6,662 bases of DNA from Bacteroidota bacterium (GTDB lineage Bacteria > Bacteroidota > Bacteroidia > B-17B0 > Aurantibacillaceae). How positions within the stretch are numbered: position 1 is the first letter of the stretch; every line of letters begins with the position of its first letter. Positions 1 to 5,614 of this stretch are shown here, piece by piece. The DNA lies in NCBI GenBank assembly GCA_025360565.1, contig JANYBY010000221.1:1-6662 (forward strand), given 5' to 3'. Both the position numbers and the translations under genes were made by a program. Under the pieces are notes generated by a model. It was not told where the DNA came from. It saw nothing but the letters and a program-made list of their open reading frames with translations, and did no database searches.

Positions 1-261
1 GTATTTATAGGCTTTTTCTAGGTAGGGCAAGGCTCCGGGGCAGTTGTTTAACTGCTCGCTCATTAATAAACCCAAGCCTAAATTTGCCTGGTAATTTTCA
101 GAATTTTTTTCAAGGGCTTTCAGGTACCAGCTTTTGGCTTCTTTAATATTTCCTTTCTGGCTTTGGCGTACAGCCTTACGTAAATACTTGTCTTCGGGCT
201 TAAAGGCTGTAAATAAAATAAACGTAAATAGCAGAAAAACTATGCTTTTGATCCTCAACAT
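1..261 (-). CDS. Exported tetratricopeptide-repeat protein, N-terminal part (cut by window edge)
   Basis: The minus strand is open from an ATG at 261 through to base 1, giving 87 complete codons and no stop, so the 3' end lies outside the window. Residues 1-20 form a signal peptide or membrane anchor: MLRIKS followed by a hydrophobic stretch to about residue 20. From about residue 25 the sequence is helical and TPR-like. One repeat is GNIKEAKSWYLKALEKNSEN (37-56), followed by YQANLGLGLLMSEQ, and a second begins near 'CPGALPYLEKAYKY' (74-87). The alternation of small and aromatic residues (A..WY.KALE) is the usual TPR helix A/B pattern. TPR proteins act as protein-binding scaffolds, and here the domain would sit in the periplasm or at the membrane. 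The partner and specific role cannot be told. The gene is divergent from pepA and shares its upstream region. Confidence 0.8.
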   Translation of the reverse strand, partial: MLRIKSIVFLLFTFILFTAFKPEDKYLRKAVRQSQKGNIKEAKSWYLKALEKNSENYQANLGLGLLMSEQLNNCPGALPYLEKAYKY

Positions 262-266
262 TTCAC

Positions 267-297
267 TAAAGGTATATAAATCAGCAAATAAAGCAAA
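267..297 (-). promoter_or_regulatory. Candidate Bacteroidota promoter for the TPR gene
   Basis: On the minus strand TTTG (294-297) is followed after 19 bases by TACCTTTA (267-274). This matches the Bacteroidota -33/-7 pattern TTTG-N19-TAnnTTTG except for the last base. Transcription would begin almost at the ATG at 261, giving a leaderless or nearly leaderless message, which weakens the call. It was found by eye only. Confidence 0.35.
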
Positions 298-300
298 ACC

Positions 301-336
301 TTACCATTTTTTTTAACAATAGTGTTGTTTTGGTAA
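301..336. repeat. Interrupted palindrome between divergent genes
   Basis: Outer arms TTACCA (301-306) and TGGTAA (331-336) are perfectly complementary. Inside them AACAA (315-319) pairs with TTGTT (325-329) around a 5-base loop. The two stems are separated by T8 on one side and a single T on the other. The element ends five bases before the pepA -7 candidate, so it would occupy the promoter spacer. It could be a binding site for a dimeric regulator or simply a chance pairing in AT-rich DNA. Confidence 0.4.
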
Positions 337-340
337 TTTT

Positions 341-348
341 TATTTTTG
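341..348 (+). promoter_or_regulatory. Candidate -7 element for the pepA operon
   Basis: TATTTTTG matches the Bacteroidota -7 consensus TAnnTTTG exactly and lies 37 bases before the pepA ATG, which would leave an untranslated leader of about 30 bases. No TTG lies at the preferred 19-21 base spacing. The nearest is at 325-327, only 13 bases away, so the -33 half is poor. Confidence 0.45.
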
Positions 349-385
349 GTTCTAATGCGTATATTCGTAGCAATCTATTAGCGTT

Positions 386-1831
386 ATGGCACAGGTACAG
401 GTTAAGAATAAGGTCTCCGAATCAAGTAATGTTCTCATTATAACTTCCAAATTTATAAACGAATTTGGCTTACCTGATAAAGTTGCGGATTATATTTCCG
501 CTCAATTGAAAGAACATAAAGAAAATCCGAAAGAGACAAAAAAAACACTTACGTACAATTACATCGGCAAATATATTTCTATTTTAATTGTAGATACAAA
601 AAAAGAAAAGAACAGTTTAATGGAGCAAGTGCGCAAACACGGAGCCATTGCTGCGGCGGGAGTTAATGCCGCGAAAGGAAGCGAGATCTACATTTATAAT
701 CAAACAAAATCTGATCATCTTTCATTAGCTGCTGCTGAAGGAATTGCTTTGGCAAATTATCAATTTTTAGACCATAAACCCAGCGCAAAAAACGAAGCCA
801 ATACTTTACAAAAAATTATTATAGCCAATTCTTCAATTGCAAACCATAAAATTGCAGAACTCAATTATGTAGTGGATGCTACAAATAAGGCAAGAGATCT
901 GGTGAACGAACCGGTAAATATTTTAAACGCCACCGGCCTTGCAAACGCGTTTGTTCAAATGGGCAAGGATGCAGGGTTTAAAGTGGAAGTGTTCAATAAA
1001 GAAAAAATTACCAAGTTAAAAATGGGAGGCTTACTTTCTGTTAACGCGGGAAGTGTTGATGAGCCTACTTTTACGGTGATGGAGTACAAACCTAAACATG
1101 CTAAAAATAAAAAACCGTATGTTCTCGTAGGTAAAGGTGTAGTGTATGATACCGGCGGATTAAGTTTAAAGCCAACTGCCAACAGCATGGATATGATGAA
1201 GTGTGATATGGCGGGTGGTGCAGCTGTTGGATGCGCTTTGTATGCTATTGCCAAAGCAAAATTAAATGTTCATGTGATCGGGCTTGTTCCTGCAACCGAT
1301 AATAGGCCGGGCTTTAACGCCTTTGCCCCCGGAGATATTATTACCATGATGAATGAAAGCACTGTTGAAATGCTTAATTCGGATGCGGAAGGCAGGATGA
1401 TCTTGGCCGATGCACTGCACTACGCAAAACGTTATATACCCGAATTAACCATTGACCTTGCAACCTTAACAGGCGCTGCAGTTGCGGCCATTGGCACCTT
1501 TGCAATTGTTGGAATGGGAAACGCAGGCGAAAAACAAAAAAATAAATTGATCGAAAGCGGTTACGCGGTTTCTGAAAAAATTGCGGAATTTCCGTTTTGG
1601 GATGAATATAATGAGACCTTAAAAAGCGATATTGCCGATCAAAAAAACCTTGGCGGCCCTTACGCCGGGTCTATTACAGCCGGTAAGTTTCTCGAAAAAT
1701 TTACCGATTATCCGTATTATCATTTAGATATTGCCGGGCCTGCATTTATAACCACAAAAGATGGTTATAGGCCAAAAGGTGGTACTGGTGTTGGCGTAAG
1801 ATTATTGTTTGACTTTTTTAAAAATAAATAA
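386..1831 (+). CDS. pepA: Leucyl aminopeptidase (peptidase family M17)
   Basis: This cytosolic two-metal aminopeptidase removes N-terminal residues, leucine by preference, from peptides in protein and peptide turnover. The M17 family is normally hexameric. The 481-residue product has the usual family length, with a variable N-terminal domain (about 1-150) and a catalytic C-terminal domain (about 165-481). Metal ligands and catalytic residues are all recognisable: K250 and D255 in VGKGVVYDTGG, the catalytic lysine K262 in SLKPT, D274 in KCDMAGG, and D333, E335 and R337 in NSDAEGR, the family signature (usually NTDAEGR). LTGA at 361-364 and the glycine-rich C-terminus also fit. The ATG at 386 suits the family N-terminus and follows the TATTTTTG promoter candidate. 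It is the first gene of a packed plus-strand run, and the next ATG lies 4 bases after its stop. The peptidase call is firm. Substrate preference is inferred from the family. Confidence 0.96.
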   Translation: MAQVQVKNKVSESSNVLIITSKFINEFGLPDKVADYISAQLKEHKENPKETKKTLTYNYIGKYISILIVDTKKEKNSLMEQVRKHGAIAAAGVNAAKGSEIYIYNQTKSDHLSLAAAEGIALANYQFLDHKPSAKNEANTLQKIIIANSSIANHKIAELNYVVDATNKARDLVNEPVNILNATGLANAFVQMGKDAGFKVEVFNKEKITKLKMGGLLSVNAGSVDEPTFTVMEYKPKHAKNKKPYVLVGKGVVYDTGGLSLKPTANSMDMMKCDMAGGAAVGCALYAIAKAKLNVHVIGLVPATDNRPGFNAFAPGDIITMMNESTVEMLNSDAEGRMILADALHYAKRYIPELTIDLATLTGAAVAAIGTFAIVGMGNAGEKQKNKLIESGYAVSEKIAEFPFWDEYNETLKSDIADQKNLGGPYAGSITAGKFLEKFTDYPYYHLDIAGPAFITTKDGYRPKGGTGVGVRLLFDFFKNK

Positions 1832-1835
1832 GATA

Positions 1836-2939
1836 ATGAAGATCTGTTTACCTATTTTATTTTCGATGTGTTTTAGTTTTTGTGTTTGGTCGCAAGATAT
1901 AAAACAAGGATTGATCGTGGTGCATGTTGATGCGAACAGTAAATCCGAATTTAAACAAAAGATATTTGATTACCATTTTTTGAACGGAACCTTTACCGGG
2001 CGCGAAGAGTTAATGAGTGTGCCCGGAAAAAAGGATGGCAAAGATTATATTAGAATGGATATTGGTTTAACAACACTTTATAAGAACCGATATTTAATTA
2101 CAGGTATTGGAAATATTATTGACATAAAAGATAAAAAGATCTTGTTCGACGGAAGGGCAACTTTGATCAGATGTTCTAACGACAGCGCAATTTATTATAC
2201 TAACGATGCCTTTAAAGGAAAATATTATTCGGTTTATAATTTTAAAACCAGCACGTATGGCGAAGTAAAAGATCTATTGTTCAAACCCAAAGTTGGCCAG
2301 GATGTTGAGTTTGATAAATCAATGAGCCCTTTTAAACTTAATCTATACCCACAAGGTAAACCCAAAATAGAATTGGTAAAAGACGCCGGTTATGGCCAGT
2401 CGGCAACCGACGGGCGACCTGATCCCGCCATGTGGTGGGTGGATAAAAGTAATTTTGTGTACGCTTATTTTAATAAAGAAAACACCGAGCTAAGTTTTTT
2501 TAAAGTGAATGCAGATACCAAAGCGAGTACGCTGGTTGGAAAAATTCCAATTAAACCCGAATCGCGTGCAGCTACATTTGTAAAGTTGGATAATAACAAA
2601 GCTTTAATGATGCTTGGGTCTAAACAGATCTTGATCGATGCTGAAGCTAATTCGGTTATGGATCTGCAATTCTCTAAGCCATCCGATGGATTTAGTTACG
2701 AGTGTAAAAGCAACAGTTACGGCCATATTGTAAAATTGAACGAAAAAGAAGTTGGTAAATTTCATTTTCAATTAAAGAATTTTAAAACCGAAAAAAATAT
2801 CGCTGTTTTGGTAAAAGAATTGGTAATGGGCGAAGAAAGTTACCAGCAAGGTATGGGTGTGTGGAACGCTACCAAACAAAGCTGGGACAAAGTAGACGCG
2901 GAAGATGTTCTATCTCTTGCAGGATGGATAACGGAATAA
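1836..2939 (+). CDS. Secreted protein of unknown function, beta-rich
   Basis: I do not recognise this family. The frame is open from a TTG at 1809, but the ATG at 1836, four bases after the pepA stop, is the better start because it opens directly on a signal peptide: MKICLP, a hydrophobic core to about residue 18, then a likely signal peptidase I site near VWSQ|D (20/21). There is no lipobox cysteine at that position. The mature part, about 347 residues, has no further membrane segment. It is rich in short aromatic and hydrophobic strands separated by charged turns, for example AIYYTND, YYSVYNF, FVYAYFN, LSFFKVN and KALMMLG. That pattern would suit a beta-propeller or another repeated beta fold, which is inference only. 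A distinctive central segment reads GRPDPAMWWVDKSNFVYAY. It is probably periplasmic or outer-membrane-associated. It is co-directional with pepA and FkbM, with 4-base gaps on both sides, so almost certainly co-transcribed. Confidence 0.8.
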   Translation: MKICLPILFSMCFSFCVWSQDIKQGLIVVHVDANSKSEFKQKIFDYHFLNGTFTGREELMSVPGKKDGKDYIRMDIGLTTLYKNRYLITGIGNIIDIKDKKILFDGRATLIRCSNDSAIYYTNDAFKGKYYSVYNFKTSTYGEVKDLLFKPKVGQDVEFDKSMSPFKLNLYPQGKPKIELVKDAGYGQSATDGRPDPAMWWVDKSNFVYAYFNKENTELSFFKVNADTKASTLVGKIPIKPESRAATFVKLDNNKALMMLGSKQILIDAEANSVMDLQFSKPSDGFSYECKSNSYGHIVKLNEKEVGKFHFQLKNFKTEKNIAVLVKELVMGEESYQQGMGVWNATKQSWDKVDAEDVLSLAGWITE

Positions 2940-2943
2940 TTTA

Positions 2944-3777
2944 ATGCCGGTAAAAAAAATAATTATAAAATTATTTCCTTCCCTTTACATCAAAAAAAAT
3001 TTTTCTGATCTGGATAAAGCTACATTTTTAAATTACCGGCAAACACAGATCGAACCCGAATTACTGCTTCTCCCTTTTTTAGTAAAAAAAGAAAAAGGAT
3101 TTGTTGATGTGGGCAGTAATAAAGGAGCTTTTTTATTTTCTGCCTTAAAATTTTTAAAACCGGGTAATATTTTTGGGTTCGAACCCAATCCGGTTCTGTA
3201 CAATAAAATAAGATTTGTTTTTAAGCAAGTAACTATTTTTAACGTGGCCCTTTCGGATAGGAGCGGAGAAGCTGTTCTTACTATTCCGTTTACGCAGAAT
3301 CAGCCGGACGACAGCCTTGGCACTATTAATGGTGTGGAGGTAAGCGGTAACGCGTTTAATTTTAAGGTGCCGTTAAAAACACTCGACGATTGTCTGGAAC
3401 CCTTTTCTAAAACGAATATAGGTTTAATAAAAATTGATGTGGAAGGCCATGAATTAGATGTAATAAACGGTGCGCAAAAAATAATTCAAAATAATTTGCC
3501 GGTTTTAATTGTAGAAATTGAACAGCGTCACCATCAAACCAAGATCGAAAAAATAATTGAAGGGTTTTGTTCAAAATATAATTACAAGGCATTTTATTTT
3601 TTTCCGAATAAGAACCAGATCTTTGGTTTTAATAACGAGCCGGTGGTGTATCAGGATCTAAGGGATTTTGGTACGAGCAACTATGTAAATAATTTTATTT
3701 TTATCGCTCAAAAAAATAAACCGGACGAATTGATCGCCGATATAAATTCGCAGATTGCAAAACTTACAAAAAAATAA
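2944..3777 (+). CDS. FkbM-family SAM-dependent methyltransferase
   Basis: This is a predicted cytosolic class I methyltransferase that transfers a methyl group from S-adenosylmethionine, in this family usually to a hydroxyl on a sugar, polyketide or other small glycan-type substrate. Evidence in the 277-residue product: the SAM-binding motif FVDVGSNKGAF (53-63); the acidic end of strand 2 in IFGFEPNP (76-83), where the glutamate should hold the ribose hydroxyls; NVALSDRSGEA (100-110); and the FkbM hallmark LIKIDVEGHELDVINGA (161-177), followed by LIVEIEQRHH (188-197). No signal peptide or membrane segment is seen. The ATG at 2944 lies 4 bases after the preceding stop. The gene overlaps a GT9 glycosyltransferase downstream, which suggests O-methylation of a surface polysaccharide or glycoprotein glycan. 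The acceptor cannot be deduced. The gene ends in ACA AAA AAA TAA, an A7 run at the stop codon. Confidence 0.92.
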   Translation: MPVKKIIIKLFPSLYIKKNFSDLDKATFLNYRQTQIEPELLLLPFLVKKEKGFVDVGSNKGAFLFSALKFLKPGNIFGFEPNPVLYNKIRFVFKQVTIFNVALSDRSGEAVLTIPFTQNQPDDSLGTINGVEVSGNAFNFKVPLKTLDDCLEPFSKTNIGLIKIDVEGHELDVINGAQKIIQNNLPVLIVEIEQRHHQTKIEKIIEGFCSKYNYKAFYFFPNKNQIFGFNNEPVVYQDLRDFGTSNYVNNFIFIAQKNKPDELIADINSQIAKLTKK

Positions 3778-4765
3778 TCTGGTCATTTTTTATGGCGGCA
3801 TTGGCGATATTCTTTTATGGATCCCTGCTCTGAAAGCCTTTGATACCAAGCCGGATGTTGTATTTTTATATGAAACCCCTGAACTAAAGATCTTACAGGA
3901 AAATGACCTTGTTAATAGAAGTTACCATATCAAAAACAAAATCAAACTCTTATTGTTTTGTCAAACTCATTTAAAGCAATACGATCGTGTTTTTTTAAAT
4001 CATTTGTGCGGCGGTTCTTTTTTATTAAACGCGGTGAGTTTTTGCGCGAAAGAAATTGTTTCCAACTCGGCACATTATCATGTAAAAAGTAAAATAACAA
4101 AAAGAAAGATATTAGAGGGCGTTCACGACTCGATCCAAAATTATTTTTTGGCGCATGAAAAAATTCCGGTTTTAAAAGAAAAAGATTTTGAATTGGAAGT
4201 TAAAAATGATCCGCAAATACAATTACCTGAAAAATTCATTGCTGTTCAATTAAGTGCGGGCAACAACAAAACACCTTACAAAAATTGGCCAATCAAACAC
4301 TGGATCGATTTTTTTACATTGGCAGAGAAAAAATATCCCTCTCAAAAATTTGTTTTGTTGGGGCATGCCGACGAAATAAGTTTGACTAAGGAATTGATAA
4401 AAAATAGGAATATTACCTCTCTCATTGGCAAAACAACCATCGATCAAACGTTTGGCATCATAAAAAAAAGTGATTTATTTTTTGGTTTGGATGGAGGCTT
4501 ATTGCATGTTGCCGTTTCGGTTAACAAACCAACGTTTACCATTTGGGGAGGCTCTTCTCCGGTGTTATACGGTTACGCTAAATTATTAGGTTCAAAACAT
4601 ACTGAAACAAAATTAAATTTAAATTGCATGCCGTGTAACGCGTGGCAAGGGGCAAATACTACAAAAACAAACAACCCATTGCTTTGCCCTGATTTTGCTT
4701 GCTTAAAAATGCTTTCAGCCGAAAAAGTGTTTGAAGAGTTTGTTAAGGTTTACGATATGATCTAA
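3755..4765 (+). CDS. Glycosyltransferase family 9 (heptosyltransferase-like)
   Basis: This is a GT-B fold glycosyltransferase of the GT9 family, which moves heptose or another sugar from a nucleotide-activated donor onto lipopolysaccharide core or a related surface glycan at the cytosolic face of the inner membrane. The N-terminus has the family loop GGIGDILLWIPAL (14-26). The C-terminal half has VQLSAGN (164-170), the K.WP...W motif at 176-183, FVLLGHADE (199-207), and the donor-site block DGGLLHVAVSVNKPTFTIWGG (starting at 246). Four cysteines near the end (CMPC 291-294, C311, C316) match the cysteine-rich tail seen in many GT9 members. No ATG is available: the frame opens after a TAA at 3743, and the best start is TTG 3755, overlapping FkbM by 23 bases. 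CTG 3779 or ATT 3785 are alternatives just before the GGIGD loop. Translation is probably coupled to FkbM. The exact donor and acceptor are unknown. Confidence 0.88.
   Translation: MQNLQKNNLVIFYGGIGDILLWIPALKAFDTKPDVVFLYETPELKILQENDLVNRSYHIKNKIKLLLFCQTHLKQYDRVFLNHLCGGSFLLNAVSFCAKEIVSNSAHYHVKSKITKRKILEGVHDSIQNYFLAHEKIPVLKEKDFELEVKNDPQIQLPEKFIAVQLSAGNNKTPYKNWPIKHWIDFFTLAEKKYPSQKFVLLGHADEISLTKELIKNRNITSLIGKTTIDQTFGIIKKSDLFFGLDGGLLHVAVSVNKPTFTIWGGSSPVLYGYAKLLGSKHTETKLNLNCMPCNAWQGANTTKTNNPLLCPDFACLKMLSAEKVFEEFVKVYDMI
3768..3774 (+). other. A7 homopolymer at the methyltransferase stop codon
   Basis: Seven adenines immediately precede the FkbM TAA (3775-3777), inside the overlap with the glycosyltransferase frame. 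Losing one A, or reading +1, would carry FkbM directly into the GT9 frame and give one fused protein of about 607 residues. The run is long enough for polymerase slippage or a sequencing indel, but nothing here shows that either happens. Confidence 0.4.
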
Positions 4766-4772
4766 ACTTTTC

Positions 4773-4802
4773 CACAATTTTATCACGTTGTGTGTTTTAT
4801 TG
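4773..4802 (+). terminator. Weak terminator candidate after the glycosyltransferase gene
   Basis: Eight bases after the glycosyltransferase stop, CACAA (4773-4777) pairs with TTGTG (4788-4792) around a 10-base loop, followed by the T-rich tract TGTTTTATT. The stem is short and AT-rich, so termination would be inefficient. No TAnnTTTG promoter is visible in the remaining gap before 4847, so read-through into the next gene is possible. Confidence 0.3.
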
Positions 4803-4846
4803 AAAATAAATCAGCAAATTAGTGCCTCAAACTAAAACAAAATAAA

Positions 4847-5245
4847 ATGAATCCTCCAAACTTAGATCCTACGCCGGTAAATAATAACAATAATAATAGT
4901 AACAACAATAACAATCCCGGCAATCAGAATATGGGTGGCTCAACCACGCTTCCAAATAGTGTTGGTGTATTGGTATTGGGCATTTTATCTATTGTGTTCT
5001 GCTGGTGTTACGGTATTTTAGCTGTTATACTTGGCATAATCTGTTTAATATTGGCAAGCCAGGGCGAAAAATTGTACACCCTCAATCCAGGTATTTATAC
5101 ACTTGCTTCTTACAAAAATTTAAAAGCCGGTAAAACTTGTGGTATAATTGGTTTAGCGCTTGGAACCCTTTATTTGATTTTCGTTGTAGTTGTATTTATT
5201 ATTTACGGAACGTTTGCGTTTAATGCCTTCAAAGGATTTCACTAA
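4847..5245 (+). CDS. Small 'CCC motif' membrane protein (variant CWC)
   Basis: This 132-residue protein resembles a Bacteroidota family that I recall under the NCBI name 'CCC motif membrane protein', related in layout to DUF4190. An Asn-rich, probably disordered N-terminus (residues 1-35, with 11 Asn in the 12 positions 12-23) is followed by LPNSVGVLVLGILSIV, the cysteine motif FCWCYG (51-56), and a second hydrophobic stretch ILAVILGIICLILA (57-70), together a likely membrane hairpin. A loop with KLYTLNPGIYT..SYKNLKAGKTCGIIG (75-102) matches the conserved family linker, and a last membrane helix covers about 103-120. In the members I recall the motif is three consecutive cysteines; here the middle one is tryptophan. 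There is no signal peptide. Function is unknown. It begins a run with DUF2752 and uvrA. The ATG at 4847 is the only sensible start. Confidence 0.78.
   Translation: MNPPNLDPTPVNNNNNNSNNNNNPGNQNMGGSTTLPNSVGVLVLGILSIVFCWCYGILAVILGIICLILASQGEKLYTLNPGIYTLASYKNLKAGKTCGIIGLALGTLYLIFVVVVFIIYGTFAFNAFKGFH
4880..4915 (+). repeat. AAY (Asn) codon repeat in the CCC-motif gene
   Basis: Twelve consecutive codons are AAT or AAC except for one AGT, encoding N6-S-N5. The tract is a 36-base trinucleotide-type repeat in the cytosol- or periplasm-facing N-terminal tail. Slippage by whole codons would change the tail length without breaking the frame. Confidence 0.85.
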
Positions 5246-5258
5246 ATAGAAACATGAT

Positions 5259-5296
5259 GCTTCGCATTACAAGGCTTTCAACCCTTTTTGCGAGGC
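5259..5296 (+). repeat. Hairpin in the leader of the DUF2752 gene
   Basis: GCTTCGCA (5259-5266) pairs with TGCGAGGC (5289-5296) over 8 positions with one G-T wobble. Inside, AAGG (5271-5274) pairs with CCTT (5283-5286) around 8 bases. It lies 13 bases after the CCC-motif stop and 18 bases before the DUF2752 ATG. No T-run follows, so it is not a standard terminator. It may be a processing or translation-control structure, or a remnant of an intergenic repeat. Confidence 0.4.
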
Positions 5297-5314
5297 TTCC
5301 AATTTTCTTCGGGC

Positions 5315-5614
5315 ATGAGCGAAGTAGTGAATTTTTTAGAGCAACATCTGTTTGCTTGTTCATTTAAAAGCTTATTGGGTATTGATTGTCCGGGCTGTGG
5401 CATGCAGCGCGCTCTAATTGCCTTGCTTCGTGGAGATGTTTTATTGAGCCTTAAATTAAATGCCAGTTTAATTCCATTTATTATAACATTATTTTACACC
5501 ATTCTACACTTAATAGTGGGTTTTAATAACGGTGCGCGTAATATAATTTGGTTATTTTGTATTACCGTTACGGTAATGGTTATTAGTTATATTATTAAAA
5601 TTGGTTTTGCATGA
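5315..5614 (+). CDS. DUF2752 family membrane protein
   Basis: The 99-residue product carries the DUF2752 hallmark IDCPGCGMQRALIALLRGD (23-41); family members typically read CPGCG.(T/Q)R. It is preceded by FACSFKSLLG with one more cysteine (C15) and followed by two membrane helices at about 50-70 and 76-96. The function of DUF2752 is not established. The paired cysteines suggest a metal-binding or redox site, which is inference. The frame is open from a TTG at 5288, but that would start inside a predicted hairpin. The ATG at 5315 gives an N-terminus (MSEVVNFLEQHLFAC) of the length expected for the family. Upstream lies the CCC-motif membrane protein, a combination I recall as recurrent in Bacteroidota. 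Downstream the TGA stop shares ATGA with the uvrA start, so the two are translationally coupled. Confidence 0.87.
   Translation: MSEVVNFLEQHLFACSFKSLLGIDCPGCGMQRALIALLRGDVLLSLKLNASLIPFIITLFYTILHLIVGFNNGARNIIWLFCITVTVMVISYIIKIGFA

Noticed and set aside
134..316. Plus-strand open frame of 60 codons
   Set aside because: It lies antisense to the TPR gene, whose signal peptide and repeat pattern are convincing, and its product has no recognisable features.
955..1254. Minus-strand open frame of 99 codons
   Set aside because: It is antisense to the catalytic domain of pepA and follows from the codon pattern of that gene.
1809..1835. TTG-started extension of the secreted protein overlapping pepA
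   Set aside because: It would bury the signal peptide behind nine polar residues; the ATG at 1836 starts directly on it.
3407..3592. Minus-strand open frame of 61 codons
   Set aside because: It is antisense to the conserved FkbM motif region and has no supporting start or family features.
4250..4447. Minus-strand open frame of 65 codons
   Set aside because: It is antisense to the GT9 donor-binding half, which is clearly the coding strand.
4768..4776. TTTTCCACA, similar to a DnaA box
   Set aside because: A single 9-mer without neighbours, an unwinding element or dnaA/dnaN genes is no evidence for an origin.
5254..5367. Short plus-strand frame of 37 codons (MMLRITRL...) overlapping the DUF2752 start
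   Set aside because: It is basic and hydrophobic, so a small peptide is conceivable, but it is out of frame with DUF2752, covers the hairpin and has no support beyond an ATG.
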